Below are positions 1 through 8,792 of a stretch of DNA of 64,000 nt, piece after piece. Within the stretch, counting starts at the first letter, position 1; every line of letters begins with the position of its first letter. Origin of the DNA: Pseudarthrobacter sp. W1I19 (GTDB taxonomy: Bacteria; Actinomycetota; Actinomycetes; Actinomycetales; Micrococcaceae); assembly GCF_030817835.1 (NCBI RefSeq), contig NZ_JAUSZR010000001.1, positions 1,364,001 to 1,428,000 of the forward strand, in the 5' to 3' direction. The translations under genes were made by a program, and so were the position numbers. The notes beneath the pieces are model-generated. The model saw nothing but the letters and a program-made list of their open reading frames with translations. It ran no database searches and was not told the DNA's origin.

Positions 1-3000
1 TTCACCCCGGAAGAGCTTTCCCGGCTGCTGGGCGAGAAAAATGTTCCCACGCCGGAGCAGTCCGCCATCATCAGTTCACCCCTGGCGCCCCGGCTGGTCA
101 TCGCCGGCGCGGGTTCGGGCAAAACCGCCACCATGGCTGACCGCGTGGTCTGGCTCGTGGCCAACGGCTGGGTACGGCCGGAAGAAGTCCTGGGTGTGAC
201 GTTCACCCGGAAGGCGGCCGGTGAACTGGCATCGCGGATCCGGGCGAAGCTGGCTGCCCTGCAACGGCTGGCCGGCCAGGACGGCGGGCGCCGGCTGTTC
301 CCCGAGCAGCCGATCTCGAGTGATTCCCTTGAGCCCAAGGTCTCCACCTACCACTCCTTCGCCAGCGGAATAGTGTCCGACTATGGCCTGCGGCTCGGCG
401 TGGAGCGGGACGTGGTCCTCCTCGGTGGCGCCCAGGCCTGGCAGCTGGCCAGCGAAGTGGTGGAAGCCTACGACGGCGAATACGCCCACTTCCGCGCTGC
501 GAAATCCACCCTGGTCAAGGCCGTTATCCAGCTCGCCGGCGAATGCGCGGAGCACCTCCAGGAGCCCGAGGACGTGGAAGCCTGGCTGATGGCGCGGCTT
601 TCGGAATTTGAGTCCCTTTCGTATATGGCGGACAAAAAGAAGAACCCTCCCCAGGCGGCGGCCGAGCTTGCCGGAATGCTGCGCACCCGCGCCAGTGTCG
701 CGGACATGGTTGGCCGGTACGCGGCGGCCAAGCGGGCGCGGGGCGCCCTCGACTTCGGAGACCTGGTGGCGCTCGCAGCCAAGGTGGCGCAGGATGTTCC
801 CCTGGCCGCGCAGATGGAGCGGCAGCGCTACAAAGTGGTGCTGCTCGACGAATTCCAGGACACCTCGTATGCCCAGCTGGTGCTTTTCTCGCGGCTCTTC
901 GGCGCCGGCCATGCTGTGACTGCGGTGGGTGACCCGAACCAGTCCATCTATGGTTTCCGCGGCGCCTCGGCCGGCCAGCTCTTCCACTTCGTCCGGGAGT
1001 TTCCTGTCCGCACCGGTCCGGCAGATTCACCCGGAAACTGGGCTCCGGCACCAACGTCCTACCTGACCACGGCCTGGCGGAACGGGCGGTCCATCCTCGC
1101 GGCAGCAAACGTGATGTCCGACTCCCTGGGCAAGGCAGCCGCAGCGCGCGGACCGGCCGGCGGGGGCAGCGCACCCGGCGGAGGCGGGACGGCAGCCGCT
1201 GACGTCCCGCCATTGCAGCCCAGCCCCTACGCCGTCGACGGCACTGTAGTCCTGGGGCGGTTCGGCACCGATGCGGACGAAGCTGCCGTATTGGCGGACG
1301 AGGTCCTGAAGTACCGGGTGACGGACTTTGAACTGAAGCCGGACGGCACGCCCGTGCCCCCGGCCATCGCCGTGCTGTGCCGCCGCCGCGCCCAGATGGA
1401 AACAGTCCGGCGCCAGTTCGAGGCACGCGGCATCCCGTACGAAATAGTCGGGCTTGGCGGACTCCTGGACACCCCGGAGATCGTGGATCTGGTGGCCACC
1501 CTGCGTGTCCTCGCAGACCCGGGCCGGTCCGATTCCCTGATGCGGCTCCTTGCCGGTGCCCGCTGGCGCATCGGTCCCGCAGACCTCATGGCCCTGCGGG
1601 ACTGGTCCAGCCAGTTGGCGCGCCGGCGCGGACAGTCCGCCGTGCGGGCCGGGGACGACCGGTCCATGGACGGGCAGCCCGACGACGGCAGCGACACCGT
1701 TCTTGAGGGGGACCTGACGGACGGTGCCAGCCTGGTGGAAGCCTTGGACTGGCTGCCCCGGGAGGGGTGGACATCTGCTCACGGCCGTTCGCTCAGCGGT
1801 GCCGCCCGAGGCCGGCTTGCCCGCCTGTCGGCCGAGCTCCGGCAGCTTCGGGGCTACCTCGGCGATGACCTCACAACCCTTCTGGGTGAAGTGGAGCGGG
1901 CCATGCTGCTGGACATCGAGGTGGCGGCACGCCCGGGCATCAGCATCCACCAGGCCCGCCGCAACCTCGATGCCTTCCAGGATGCAGCCGCAGGGTTCCT
2001 GCGGACGTCCCAGCGTGTGGATATCCTTGCTTTCCTGTCCTGGCTCGAGGCCGCGGCCGCCGAGGAAAACGGGCTGGAAGCGCCGGCCGCCGACGTCAAC
2101 CGCGAAGCGGTCCAACTCCTGACGGTCCATGCCTCCAAGGGCCTGGAATGGGACGTCGTTTTTGTTCCCGGGCTCAATGCAGGGGCTTTTCCCAGCGACA
2201 GGGACTCCCGCTGGAGCAGCGGCTCGGCGGCCCTGCCCTGGCCGCTCCGTGGCGACAGGGCAGATCTTCCGCAGTGGGACCTCGACCAGCCGGACCAGAA
2301 GGGCTGGCTGGATGCGGAAAAGGAATTCAAGGCCGCAGTCCAGGCCCACGGGGAGTCGGAAGAACGCCGCCTCGCATATGTGGCGTACACCAGGGCCAAG
2401 CACGTGCTGTGGGTATCGAGCGCGGCGTGGGTCGGATCCCGGGCAGGGCGGGCGGACATGTCGCCGTTCCTCGCCGAGCTCGAGCCGCTGGCAATTGTGG
2501 TCGACGGCAAGGCTCCTGCCGCGGTAGTCCATCCGGCGTCGCAGGATGAAGCTTCCCTGCCGGAGACCAGCCCGCTGACCCTTGAGACGGAAGTTGCGAG
2601 CTGGCCCTACGATCCCCTCGAGGGCCCGGTGGATCCGCGGACGGGGGACCGCCTGCGCCTGTCCTCCGGACGGCGCGGGGCCATGGAGGCCGCAGCAGCC
2701 AAGGTGCTCGCCGCGCTGGAACACCACGGACAGGAGCCTTTCGCGGGTGAAGGAGCCCCCGGCGGGGACCCGACCGACGGCAGGCTGCTCAGCGGCGTGG
2801 CCCGGGGTTGGGCACGGGAAGCAGCGTTGCTGCTGGAACGCCGGTCCAGGAGGTCCGCCAGCCGCGATGTGCACCTTCCGGGGCACATCTCCGCCTCCAC
2901 ACTGGTGGAGTTGCGGGAGGACGCAACAGCTGTGCTTGGGAGGCTCCGCAGGCCCGTACCACGGGAACCCGGGATGTCAGCACGGAAGGGAACGGCCTTC

Positions 3001-3468
3001 CACTCATGGGTGGAGGAATACTTCGGCGCTGCGGGCATGCTTGACCTGGACGAAGCTCCCGGTTCCGATGACCACATCGATGCCGCCTATGACCTGGATG
3101 CGATGGTGGCAACGTTCAAGGCGTCCCCCTGGGCAAGCCGGTCACCGGCCTTTGTCGAAGTGCCCGTGGAGACGCGCGTGGGTGATGTTGTGGTGCGCGG
3201 CCGGATTGATGCAGTGTTCCGCGATGCCGACGGCAGGTGGGACCTGGTGGACTGGAAAACCGGGCGGCGGCCCTCCGCTGCCGCCCTGAAGACGAAAGCC
3301 GTGCAGCTTGCCGTGTACCGGCTGGCCTGGGCGCGGCTAAAGGATGTACCGCTGGAGGAGGTGCGGGCCGCCTTTTTCTACGTTGCTGATAACGAGGTGG
3401 TAAGGCCTCACGATCTCGGATCAGCCCGCGAGCTGGAGCGGATCGTCAGCGCTGCCCTCAGTTCTTAG
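1..3468 (+). CDS. adnB: AdnB-like UvrD-family helicase-nuclease (5' partial)
   Basis: Subunit of the AdnAB helicase-nuclease that resects double-strand breaks in actinobacteria. The frame is open from base 1, so the start lies upstream; 1155 codons are visible. Walker A (GAGSGKT) is at visible residues 36-42, so only a short N-terminal piece is missing. Walker B reads DEFQDTS, followed by GDPNQSIYGFRGA (UvrD motif III) and the late helicase motif LLTVHASKGLEWD. The C-terminus carries a RecB-type PD-(D/E)XK nuclease: GRIDAVF, then DLVDWKTG with its Asp and Lys. An intact ATPase plus nuclease, and the position next to nudC and uvrD2, match AdnB (Rv3201c) rather than AdnA, whose ATPase is degenerate. 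It converges on the next gene with a 10-base gap. Confidence 0.9.
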   Translation, partial: FTPEELSRLLGEKNVPTPEQSAIISSPLAPRLVIAGAGSGKTATMADRVVWLVANGWVRPEEVLGVTFTRKAAGELASRIRAKLAALQRLAGQDGGRRLFPEQPISSDSLEPKVSTYHSFASGIVSDYGLRLGVERDVVLLGGAQAWQLASEVVEAYDGEYAHFRAAKSTLVKAVIQLAGECAEHLQEPEDVEAWLMARLSEFESLSYMADKKKNPPQAAAELAGMLRTRASVADMVGRYAAAKRARGALDFGDLVALAAKVAQDVPLAAQMERQRYKVVLLDEFQDTSYAQLVLFSRLFGAGHAVTAVGDPNQSIYGFRGASAGQLFHFVREFPVRTGPADSPGNWAPAPTSYLTTAWRNGRSILAAANVMSDSLGKAAAARGPAGGGSAPGGGGTAAADVPPLQPSPYAVDGTVVLGRFGTDADEAAVLADEVLKYRVTDFELKPDGTPVPPAIAVLCRRRAQMETVRRQFEARGIPYEIVGLGGLLDTPEIVDLVATLRVLADPGRSDSLMRLLAGARWRIGPADLMALRDWSSQLARRRGQSAVRAGDDRSMDGQPDDGSDTVLEGDLTDGASLVEALDWLPREGWTSAHGRSLSGAARGRLARLSAELRQLRGYLGDDLTTLLGEVERAMLLDIEVAARPGISIHQARRNLDAFQDAAAGFLRTSQRVDILAFLSWLEAAAAEENGLEAPAADVNREAVQLLTVHASKGLEWDVVFVPGLNAGAFPSDRDSRWSSGSAALPWPLRGDRADLPQWDLDQPDQKGWLDAEKEFKAAVQAHGESEERRLAYVAYTRAKHVLWVSSAAWVGSRAGRADMSPFLAELEPLAIVVDGKAPAAVVHPASQDEASLPETSPLTLETEVASWPYDPLEGPVDPRTGDRLRLSSGRRGAMEAAAAKVLAALEHHGQEPFAGEGAPGGDPTDGRLLSGVARGWAREAALLLERRSRRSASRDVHLPGHISASTLVELREDATAVLGRLRRPVPREPGMSARKGTAFHSWVEEYFGAAGMLDLDEAPGSDDHIDAAYDLDAMVATFKASPWASRSPAFVEVPVETRVGDVVVRGRIDAVFRDADGRWDLVDWKTGRRPSAAALKTKAVQLAVYRLAWARLKDVPLEEVRAAFFYVADNEVVRPHDLGSARELERIVSAALSS

Positions 3469-3478
3469 GCGCCGCGCC

Positions 3479-4771
3479 CTAGTTCTTCGTGGGGTCGACA
3501 ATGGAGATCGCGGCCGTGGACGTATCGTCCGGCCCTGCAGCGGCTTCAGCTTTGGTGCCTGGATCCTCCGGGCCCCGGTCGCCGCCGTTGTCCTTCGCGG
3601 CCCCGCCGATGACGGCCGCGCCTTCGCTGGCGGCCCCGGCCGGCGGCTCCACCGGAATGGGGGTGACGTGGACCGCCGGCTGGACCGGGGCGGGGACGGG
3701 CAGCGGCACCACGGTAACGGGGGGCACCGGACCCGATGGACCGGCGTCGGCCGCCCTGACTACAGCCTCGGGGCCGGCAGCCGGGACAGCGGCAGCGGTA
3801 CCGCCGACAGCAGGAGCGGCCGCTGCGGGCTGCGGCTCAACACTGATGGGCTGCCCGCCGTACTCTTCGATGTCCCGGGCCAGGGTGGCCAGCATGTCCT
3901 CCGCCTCAGAAATCATGCCGCTGTCATCCGAGGCGATACCCTTCACCAGGTACTGGGCCAGGGCGAACTCGGCGGACAGCGCCGCCCGCCGAAGCAGATG
4001 GTTGTCAGGGGTATCCCTGCGGCTGGCCGTGTAGGCATCCAACACCGCGTCAACAAAGTCCTGCTCATTGGAGGCAACGAGCCAGGCGAAGTCATCGGCC
4101 GGATCGCCAATCCTCAAGTCTGTCCAGCCGGTCACGGCGGTGACTCGCTGGCCTTCCACCAGGAGGTTGTCCTCGTGGAGGTCGCCGTGCACCACGCTGG
4201 GGTTGAAGCGCCACAGCGACACGTCTTCGAGGGCATGTTCCCAGCGCAGCAGGAGGGCCGGCGGGATTTTTCCGGTGGTGGCGGCCTGGTCCAGTTCGTT
4301 GAGCCGGCGCTGGCGGAACTCGTTGGGGGTGTAGCTGGGCAGGTCGGCATTGCTGACCAGCGAACGGGGAAGGTCATGGATGGCGGCAAGGGCAACACCG
4401 ATTTCGCGGGCCAGGACATCCGGCCCGGCGGTGAGCTCCTCGACGCTGCGGGTGCTTCCGGCCAGGTGCGAGTAGACAAATGTGCTGAGCGTGCCCAGCC
4501 GCACGCTGCCCGCCACAGTGGGCATCAGGAAGGGAAGTTCGGCACGGATGCCCGGAGCAAAGGCGCGCAGCACAAGAAATTCCGTTTCCAGCCTGGCGCT
4601 GGCCTCTGCATGCCGGGGCGAGCGGACGCGCCAGCGCTTGCCCTCGGAATCGAGCAGCAGGGCTGAGTCGAAGTCGGCGGGATCATCCGGGGCAGAGCTA
4701 ACGGCCGTCGGGGTCAGTCCGGGGACTGCCGCGGTTGCTACGGCTGCCAGTTCAATCGGTTTTCTTCTCAC
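3479..4771 (-). CDS. APH-type phosphotransferase homologue, probable pseudokinase, with Pro/Ala-rich tail
   Basis: Member of the aminoglycoside/macrolide phosphotransferase fold, 430 aa from a GTG start. The Brenner motif HGDLHEDN is intact (His195, Asp197). Eighteen residues later, where the magnesium-binding Asp of the D-F-G-like motif should be (Asp208 in APH(3')-IIIa, 18 after its catalytic Asp190), the sequence is VTGWTDL with Gly215. The following GDPADDFAWL is conserved. The last ~130 residues are a low-complexity Pro/Ala/Val tail. The frame stays open upstream to 5173, but that extension is unlike a protein and overlaps nudC. GTG 4771, just before RRKPIEL, is preferred; its exact position is uncertain. 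Substrate unknown; resistance is not implied. Confidence 0.75.
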   Translation of the reverse strand: MRRKPIELAAVATAAVPGLTPTAVSSAPDDPADFDSALLLDSEGKRWRVRSPRHAEASARLETEFLVLRAFAPGIRAELPFLMPTVAGSVRLGTLSTFVYSHLAGSTRSVEELTAGPDVLAREIGVALAAIHDLPRSLVSNADLPSYTPNEFRQRRLNELDQAATTGKIPPALLLRWEHALEDVSLWRFNPSVVHGDLHEDNLLVEGQRVTAVTGWTDLRIGDPADDFAWLVASNEQDFVDAVLDAYTASRRDTPDNHLLRRAALSAEFALAQYLVKGIASDDSGMISEAEDMLATLARDIEEYGGQPISVEPQPAAAAPAVGGTAAAVPAAGPEAVVRAADAGPSGPVPPVTVVPLPVPAPVQPAVHVTPIPVEPPAGAASEGAAVIGGAAKDNGGDRGPEDPGTKAEAAAGPDDTSTAAISIVDPTKN

Positions 4772-4912
4772 TGTTCCACGGTAGATTGCGCGCAGTCCAA
4801 GACCCCGGTCCGAGGACGGCGAGTCTTCAGATAGAGTCCAAATCAGGGTAGGACTGGCAGCCGGGAGCGGCAGGCGGCCGCTCCCAAATATCCATTTGTC
4901 GGTCCCAGTCAG

Positions 4913-4924
4913 TACGGTGGACAC
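4913..4924 (+). promoter_or_regulatory. Putative -10 element giving a leaderless nudC mRNA
   Basis: TACGGT (4913-4918) fits the actinobacterial -10 pattern TANNNT and ends six bases before the nudC ATG, so transcription would begin at or beside the A of the start codon. No good -35 is seen at 17-18 bases. GGTGG in the same place could instead act as a weak ribosome binding site. Confidence 0.35.
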
Positions 4925-5947
4925 ATGAGCCACGCGGAGTCTGCCACACCGGTCCATCAGGGCAACGCTGCCCGGCTGCCGGCCAACCACCTCATGGACA
5001 CGGTCCTCCCGGTGCCGCCCGCGCTGGTGGACCGCGGATCGGTGGCACGGGCACAGCCGGGAATGGTGGACGATCTCCTCGCCAGCACAGAAACCTTGGC
5101 CGTAGTGCTCGCCGGCAGGCAGGGCCTGATCCGCGATGGTGGGCTGTATCTGCCGAACGCGCGCGAACTGCACGCTGCCCTTGCCGCCGCAGATGCTGCT
5201 CCCCAGCCGGCGGTCTACCTGGGCTCAGCCCTGCCGGACTCGGAGCTTCCCACTGGAACCGAGTTGCTGCTGTTCGTCCTGCCGGAGGCAGTTGAACCTG
5301 GGACGGCCGGGATTCCGGGAGATGCCGTCTGGGCAGGTTTCCGGGAGGTAGCTGCCGGGCTCACCCCCATGGACACGGCGCTTTTTGTTGAGGCCAGCGC
5401 CATCACCAACTGGCACGCCACCCATACGCACTGCCCGCGCTGTGGCACCCCCACGGAGGTCGAGGCAGGGGGATGGGTCCGGCGCTGCCCGGCGGATTCC
5501 TCCGAGCACTACCCGCGGACCGATCCTGCCATCATCGTTACCGTCGTAGGCCCGGACGGCCGCCTGCTCCTGGGCGGCGGCGGAGCACGTGATGCAAAGA
5601 ACTTTTCCACGCTCGCCGGGTTTGTGGAACCGGGGGAGTCCCTGGAACAGGCCGTGGTCCGGGAGATCTACGAAGAAGTCGGGGTCAGGGTAACTGCGTG
5701 CCAGTACCTCGGCTCGCAGTCGTGGCCGTTCCCGGCCTCCCTTATGCTTGGATTTACCGCCGTCACCGAAGACGCCGAGGCAACGCCCGACGGCGTGGAG
5801 GTCACCAGGGCACGCTGGTTCAGCCGGGAGGAACTCCAGGAAGCCGTGCTCACCGGCGAGATCACCATCTCCAGCCGGCTGTCCATTGCCCGCTCCCTCA
5901 TCGAGCATTGGTTCGGCGGACGCATTCAGGACCGGGCAGGCGCCTGA
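4925..5947 (+). CDS. nudC: NAD+ diphosphatase / deNADding Nudix hydrolase NudC
   Basis: Hydrolyses NAD(H) to NMN(H) and AMP and can remove NAD caps from RNA; cytosolic. The 340-aa protein has a zinc-ribbon region (CPRCG, then a third Cys in RRCPAD; no fourth Cys at the usual place), then YPRTDPAIIV. The Nudix box follows (GFVEPGESLEQAVVREIYEEVGV, matching GX5EX7REUXEEXGU). The NudC hallmark is present as SQSWPFPAS, against the usual SQPWPFPxS. It lies between adnB and uvrD2, as in mycobacteria, and is divergent from the APH-like gene. Confidence 0.93.
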   Translation: MSHAESATPVHQGNAARLPANHLMDTVLPVPPALVDRGSVARAQPGMVDDLLASTETLAVVLAGRQGLIRDGGLYLPNARELHAALAAADAAPQPAVYLGSALPDSELPTGTELLLFVLPEAVEPGTAGIPGDAVWAGFREVAAGLTPMDTALFVEASAITNWHATHTHCPRCGTPTEVEAGGWVRRCPADSSEHYPRTDPAIIVTVVGPDGRLLLGGGGARDAKNFSTLAGFVEPGESLEQAVVREIYEEVGVRVTACQYLGSQSWPFPASLMLGFTAVTEDAEATPDGVEVTRARWFSREELQEAVLTGEITISSRLSIARSLIEHWFGGRIQDRAGA

Positions 5948-6003
5948 AGCATATCTACCCATCAGACTCCAGCACGCGGTAGTCGAGACGAAAAAGCAGC
6001 AAA

Positions 6004-8136
6004 GTGACTACACAGAATTTTGACAGCGCAGCATCGCTGGAGGACCGTATCCTCGGCGGCCTGGATGCCGAACAGCGCGAGGTTGCCAGCACACTGAACG
6101 GGCCGCTGTGTGTCCTTGCCGGCGCCGGCACCGGCAAGACCCGGGCCATCACCCACCGCATCGCCTACGGTGTCCACTCAGGGGTCTACACACCCCAGCG
6201 GCTCCTGGCCGTAACCTTCACGGCGCGCGCGGCCGCAGAAATGCGCAGCAGGCTGCGCGACCTCGGCGCAGGCAACGTCCAGGCCCGCACATTCCACGCC
6301 GCGGCACTGCGCCAGCTGCAGTTCTTCTGGCCGCAGGCCGTTGGCGGAACGCTTCCCAACCTGCTGGACCACAAGGCCCAGATGCTCGCCGAGGCTGCCC
6401 GGCGGCTCCGGCTGAGCACGGACAGGGCGTCCATCCGAGATCTTGCCTCGGAAATCGAATGGGCTAAAGTCTCCATGCTGACCCCCGCCAACTACCTCGA
6501 AAATGCGCAGGACAGGGGCACTCCCGGCGGCTTCGACCTCACCGCCGTGGCCCGGGTCTTCCAGTCCTACGAGGATGTCAAGACAGACCGCAATGTCATC
6601 GACTTCGAAGATGTCCTGCTGATCACCGTGGGCATCCTGCAGGAGGACGAGAAGGTTGCTGCCACCGTGCGGGAGCAGTACCGGCACTTTGTGGTTGATG
6701 AGTACCAGGACGTCTCCCCGCTGCAGCAGCGGCTCCTTGAACTCTGGCTGGGCGGCCGGGACGAGCTGTGCGTGGTGGGGGACGCCAGCCAGACCATCTA
6801 CTCGTTCACAGGTGCTTCGCCGAAGCACCTGCTGGAATTCAAGGCCCGTTATCCGCAGGCCAATGTAGTGAAGCTGATCAGGGATTACCGCTCCACCCCG
6901 CAGGTAGTGAAGCTCGCCAACGACCTCCTCGCCGGCAGGCGCAGCGGCGGCCCCGTGGCTGACGCCGCGTGGGCGGCCCCGCTGCAGCTCGTGGCCCAGC
7001 GCCCCGCCGGGCCTGCACCGCAGTTCACCGAGTGCTCAGACGACGAAGCGGAAGCCGCCACGGTGGCGCAGAAGATCAAGGCGTTGCTCGACGCCGGCAC
7101 CCCGGCCAGCGAGGTGGCCGTCCTTTTCCGCACCAATGGACAGTCCGAGGCCTACGAACAGGCCCTCGCCGCTGCCGGCATTGGCTACCAACTGCGCGGG
7201 GGAGAGCGCTTCTTTGCCCGCAAGGAAGTGCGCGACGCCATCCTGCAGCTGCGGGCAGCCACCCGTGCCGTCTCCGCTGAGTCTCCGGAACCGCTCGGCC
7301 AGCTGGTCCGCGATATCGTGGCCTCGCTCGGCTACACGGATTCGCCGCCCCACAACGGCGGTGCGCTGCGAGAACGCTGGGAGTCCCTGGCGGCACTGGT
7401 GGCCCTCGCCGATGAACTCGTCCAGTCGCGGGGTCCGGAGTTCGGGCTGGCTGAATTTGTGAACGAACTCCAGGAACGCTCGCTGGCCCAGCATGCGCCC
7501 ACGGTGCAGGGCGTCACCCTGGCGTCCCTGCATGCCGCGAAAGGCCTGGAGTGGGACGCGGTATTCCTGGTGGGACTCAGCGAAGGGCTCATGCCCATCT
7601 CGTTCGCCGACTCGCCGGAGGCCGTGGATGAGGAGCGCCGGCTTCTCTACGTGGGTATCACCCGGGCCCGCGAACACCTCTCTTTATCCTGGTCCACGGC
7701 CCGCACCCCCGGCGGCCGGGCCAACCGCAAGCCCTCCCGGTTCCTGGACGGGCTGCGCCCCGATTCGGTCGCCAGCTCCAGTGCGCGCGGGAAAGGCGCG
7801 GCACCGCGCCGCAAGGCCGCCGCCCCCGCGGTGTGCAGGGTTTGCGGCAGCATGCTCAGTACGGGAGCCGAGCGGAAGGTGGGGCGCTGCAACTCCTGCC
7901 CGCCGAGCTATGAGGAACAGACGTTCGAGGCCCTGCGGACGTGGCGGCGTGAAACGGCCCTGTCCGCCGACGTACCCGCCTTTGTGGTGTTCACCGACGC
8001 CACGCTGACAGCAATTGCCGAAGCAAAACCTTCCTCACTGGAGGAACTTGCCGCGCTTGCCGGTGTGGGCCCGTCCAAGCTGGAACGTTACGGCGAAGAC
8101 GTCCTCCGGGTCCTGGTTGAAAGCACCTCGCTGTGA
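6004..8136 (+). CDS. uvrD2: ATP-dependent DNA helicase UvrD2
   Basis: SF1A 3'-5' helicase of the actinobacterial UvrD2 type, 710 aa from a GTG start (VTTQNFD). Walker A is GAGTGKT, Walker B DEYQDVS, then GDASQTIYSFTGA; the late helicase motif is SLHAAKGLEWDAVFLVG. The C-terminal region holds the two diagnostic UvrD2 modules: a tetracysteine motif (CRVCG...CNSC, C-x2-C-x14-C-x2-C) and an HRDC domain ending LAGVGPSKLERYGEDVL. The stop overlaps the next gene's start by four bases (GTGA), implying translational coupling. With adnB it forms a repair neighbourhood. Confidence 0.93.
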   Translation: MTTQNFDSAASLEDRILGGLDAEQREVASTLNGPLCVLAGAGTGKTRAITHRIAYGVHSGVYTPQRLLAVTFTARAAAEMRSRLRDLGAGNVQARTFHAAALRQLQFFWPQAVGGTLPNLLDHKAQMLAEAARRLRLSTDRASIRDLASEIEWAKVSMLTPANYLENAQDRGTPGGFDLTAVARVFQSYEDVKTDRNVIDFEDVLLITVGILQEDEKVAATVREQYRHFVVDEYQDVSPLQQRLLELWLGGRDELCVVGDASQTIYSFTGASPKHLLEFKARYPQANVVKLIRDYRSTPQVVKLANDLLAGRRSGGPVADAAWAAPLQLVAQRPAGPAPQFTECSDDEAEAATVAQKIKALLDAGTPASEVAVLFRTNGQSEAYEQALAAAGIGYQLRGGERFFARKEVRDAILQLRAATRAVSAESPEPLGQLVRDIVASLGYTDSPPHNGGALRERWESLAALVALADELVQSRGPEFGLAEFVNELQERSLAQHAPTVQGVTLASLHAAKGLEWDAVFLVGLSEGLMPISFADSPEAVDEERRLLYVGITRAREHLSLSWSTARTPGGRANRKPSRFLDGLRPDSVASSSARGKGAAPRRKAAAPAVCRVCGSMLSTGAERKVGRCNSCPPSYEEQTFEALRTWRRETALSADVPAFVVFTDATLTAIAEAKPSSLEELAALAGVGPSKLERYGEDVLRVLVESTSL

Positions 8137-8786
8137 TCACCACAGAGGGTGCTCCCGTTGAAGTCCGCCGCTCTGCGCGACGCACCAGGACGGTTGCCGC
8201 TTTCTGGGAGAACGGGACGGCCGTGGTGGCCATCCCTGCGCGGTTCACGGCCGCCCAGGAACGGGAATGGGTCCAGCGCATGCTGGCCAAGCTGCACAAA
8301 CAGGGGGAGCGCCGCGCAGCTTCCGGCCGGAAACGCCCGGCCTCGGATGCCGCCCTGGCCGCGCATGCTGCCCAGTTGTCCGAACGGTACCTCGGCGGGC
8401 GGTCGAAGCCGGCCTCGGTGCGGTGGGTCAGCAATCAGAACTCGCGCTGGGGTTCGGCCACCCCGGCTGAAGGCACCATCAGGCTTTCGGACAAGCTGCG
8501 TCCCATGCCCCAGTGGGTCATCGACTACGTCCTGCTCCATGAGCTCGCCCACCTCCTGGTGGCAGGGCATAACGCGGAGTTCTGGAAGCTTCTGGAGGCC
8601 TATCCGGAGACGGCACGGGCGAAGGCCTTCCTGGACGGTGTGTCCTTCGCCATGGCCCGCGGGCTCAAGGACGGCGGAGCACCGGATGTTGCCGGCGCCG
8701 CCGGACCCGGGCAGGCGCCCTGGTCCGGCGAAACGTCGTCCGGCGAAACGTGGCCCGGCGAAACCTGGACGGACGACGCCGACTAG
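8133..8786 (+). CDS. YgjP-type (M48/DUF45) metallopeptidase-like protein
   Basis: 217-aa protein of the YgjP/DUF45 zincin family. Two conserved features are visible: the NSRWGSAT-like box upstream (NQNSRWGSATPAEGTIRLSDKL) and the zinc motif HELAHLL, followed by GHNAEFWKLLEAYPE. No signal peptide, so probably cytosolic. The GTG start overlaps the uvrD2 stop by four bases. The tail contains a short tandem repeat (8721-8768) that may be lineage-specific. Substrates are unknown for the family. Confidence 0.8.
   Translation: MITTEGAPVEVRRSARRTRTVAAFWENGTAVVAIPARFTAAQEREWVQRMLAKLHKQGERRAASGRKRPASDAALAAHAAQLSERYLGGRSKPASVRWVSNQNSRWGSATPAEGTIRLSDKLRPMPQWVIDYVLLHELAHLLVAGHNAEFWKLLEAYPETARAKAFLDGVSFAMARGLKDGGAPDVAGAAGPGQAPWSGETSSGETWPGETWTDDAD
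8721..8768 (+). repeat. In-frame 15-bp tandem repeat, three copies
   Basis: Three near-identical 15-base units, core tccggcgaaacg, encode WSGET, SSGET and WPGET in the C-terminal tail of the metallopeptidase-like protein. The period is a multiple of three, so copy number can change without breaking the frame. Confidence 0.8.
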
Positions 8787-8792
8787 GCCGGC

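Noticed and set aside
1027..2886. Long antisense open frames across adnB and other genes
   Set aside because: High GC content makes long open frames on the opposite strand common. They have Arg/Pro/Gly-biased translations, no recognisable motifs, and lie opposite genes with clear domains.
3479..4771. Antibiotic resistance gene
   Set aside because: Fold similarity to APH/MPH is real, but the metal-binding Asp is missing and the location is a conserved core block, so resistance is not supported.
4772..5173. N-terminal extension of the APH-like protein
   Set aside because: The frame is open, but the sequence is not protein-like, overlaps nudC on the other strand, and the homologous region begins near the GTG at 4771.
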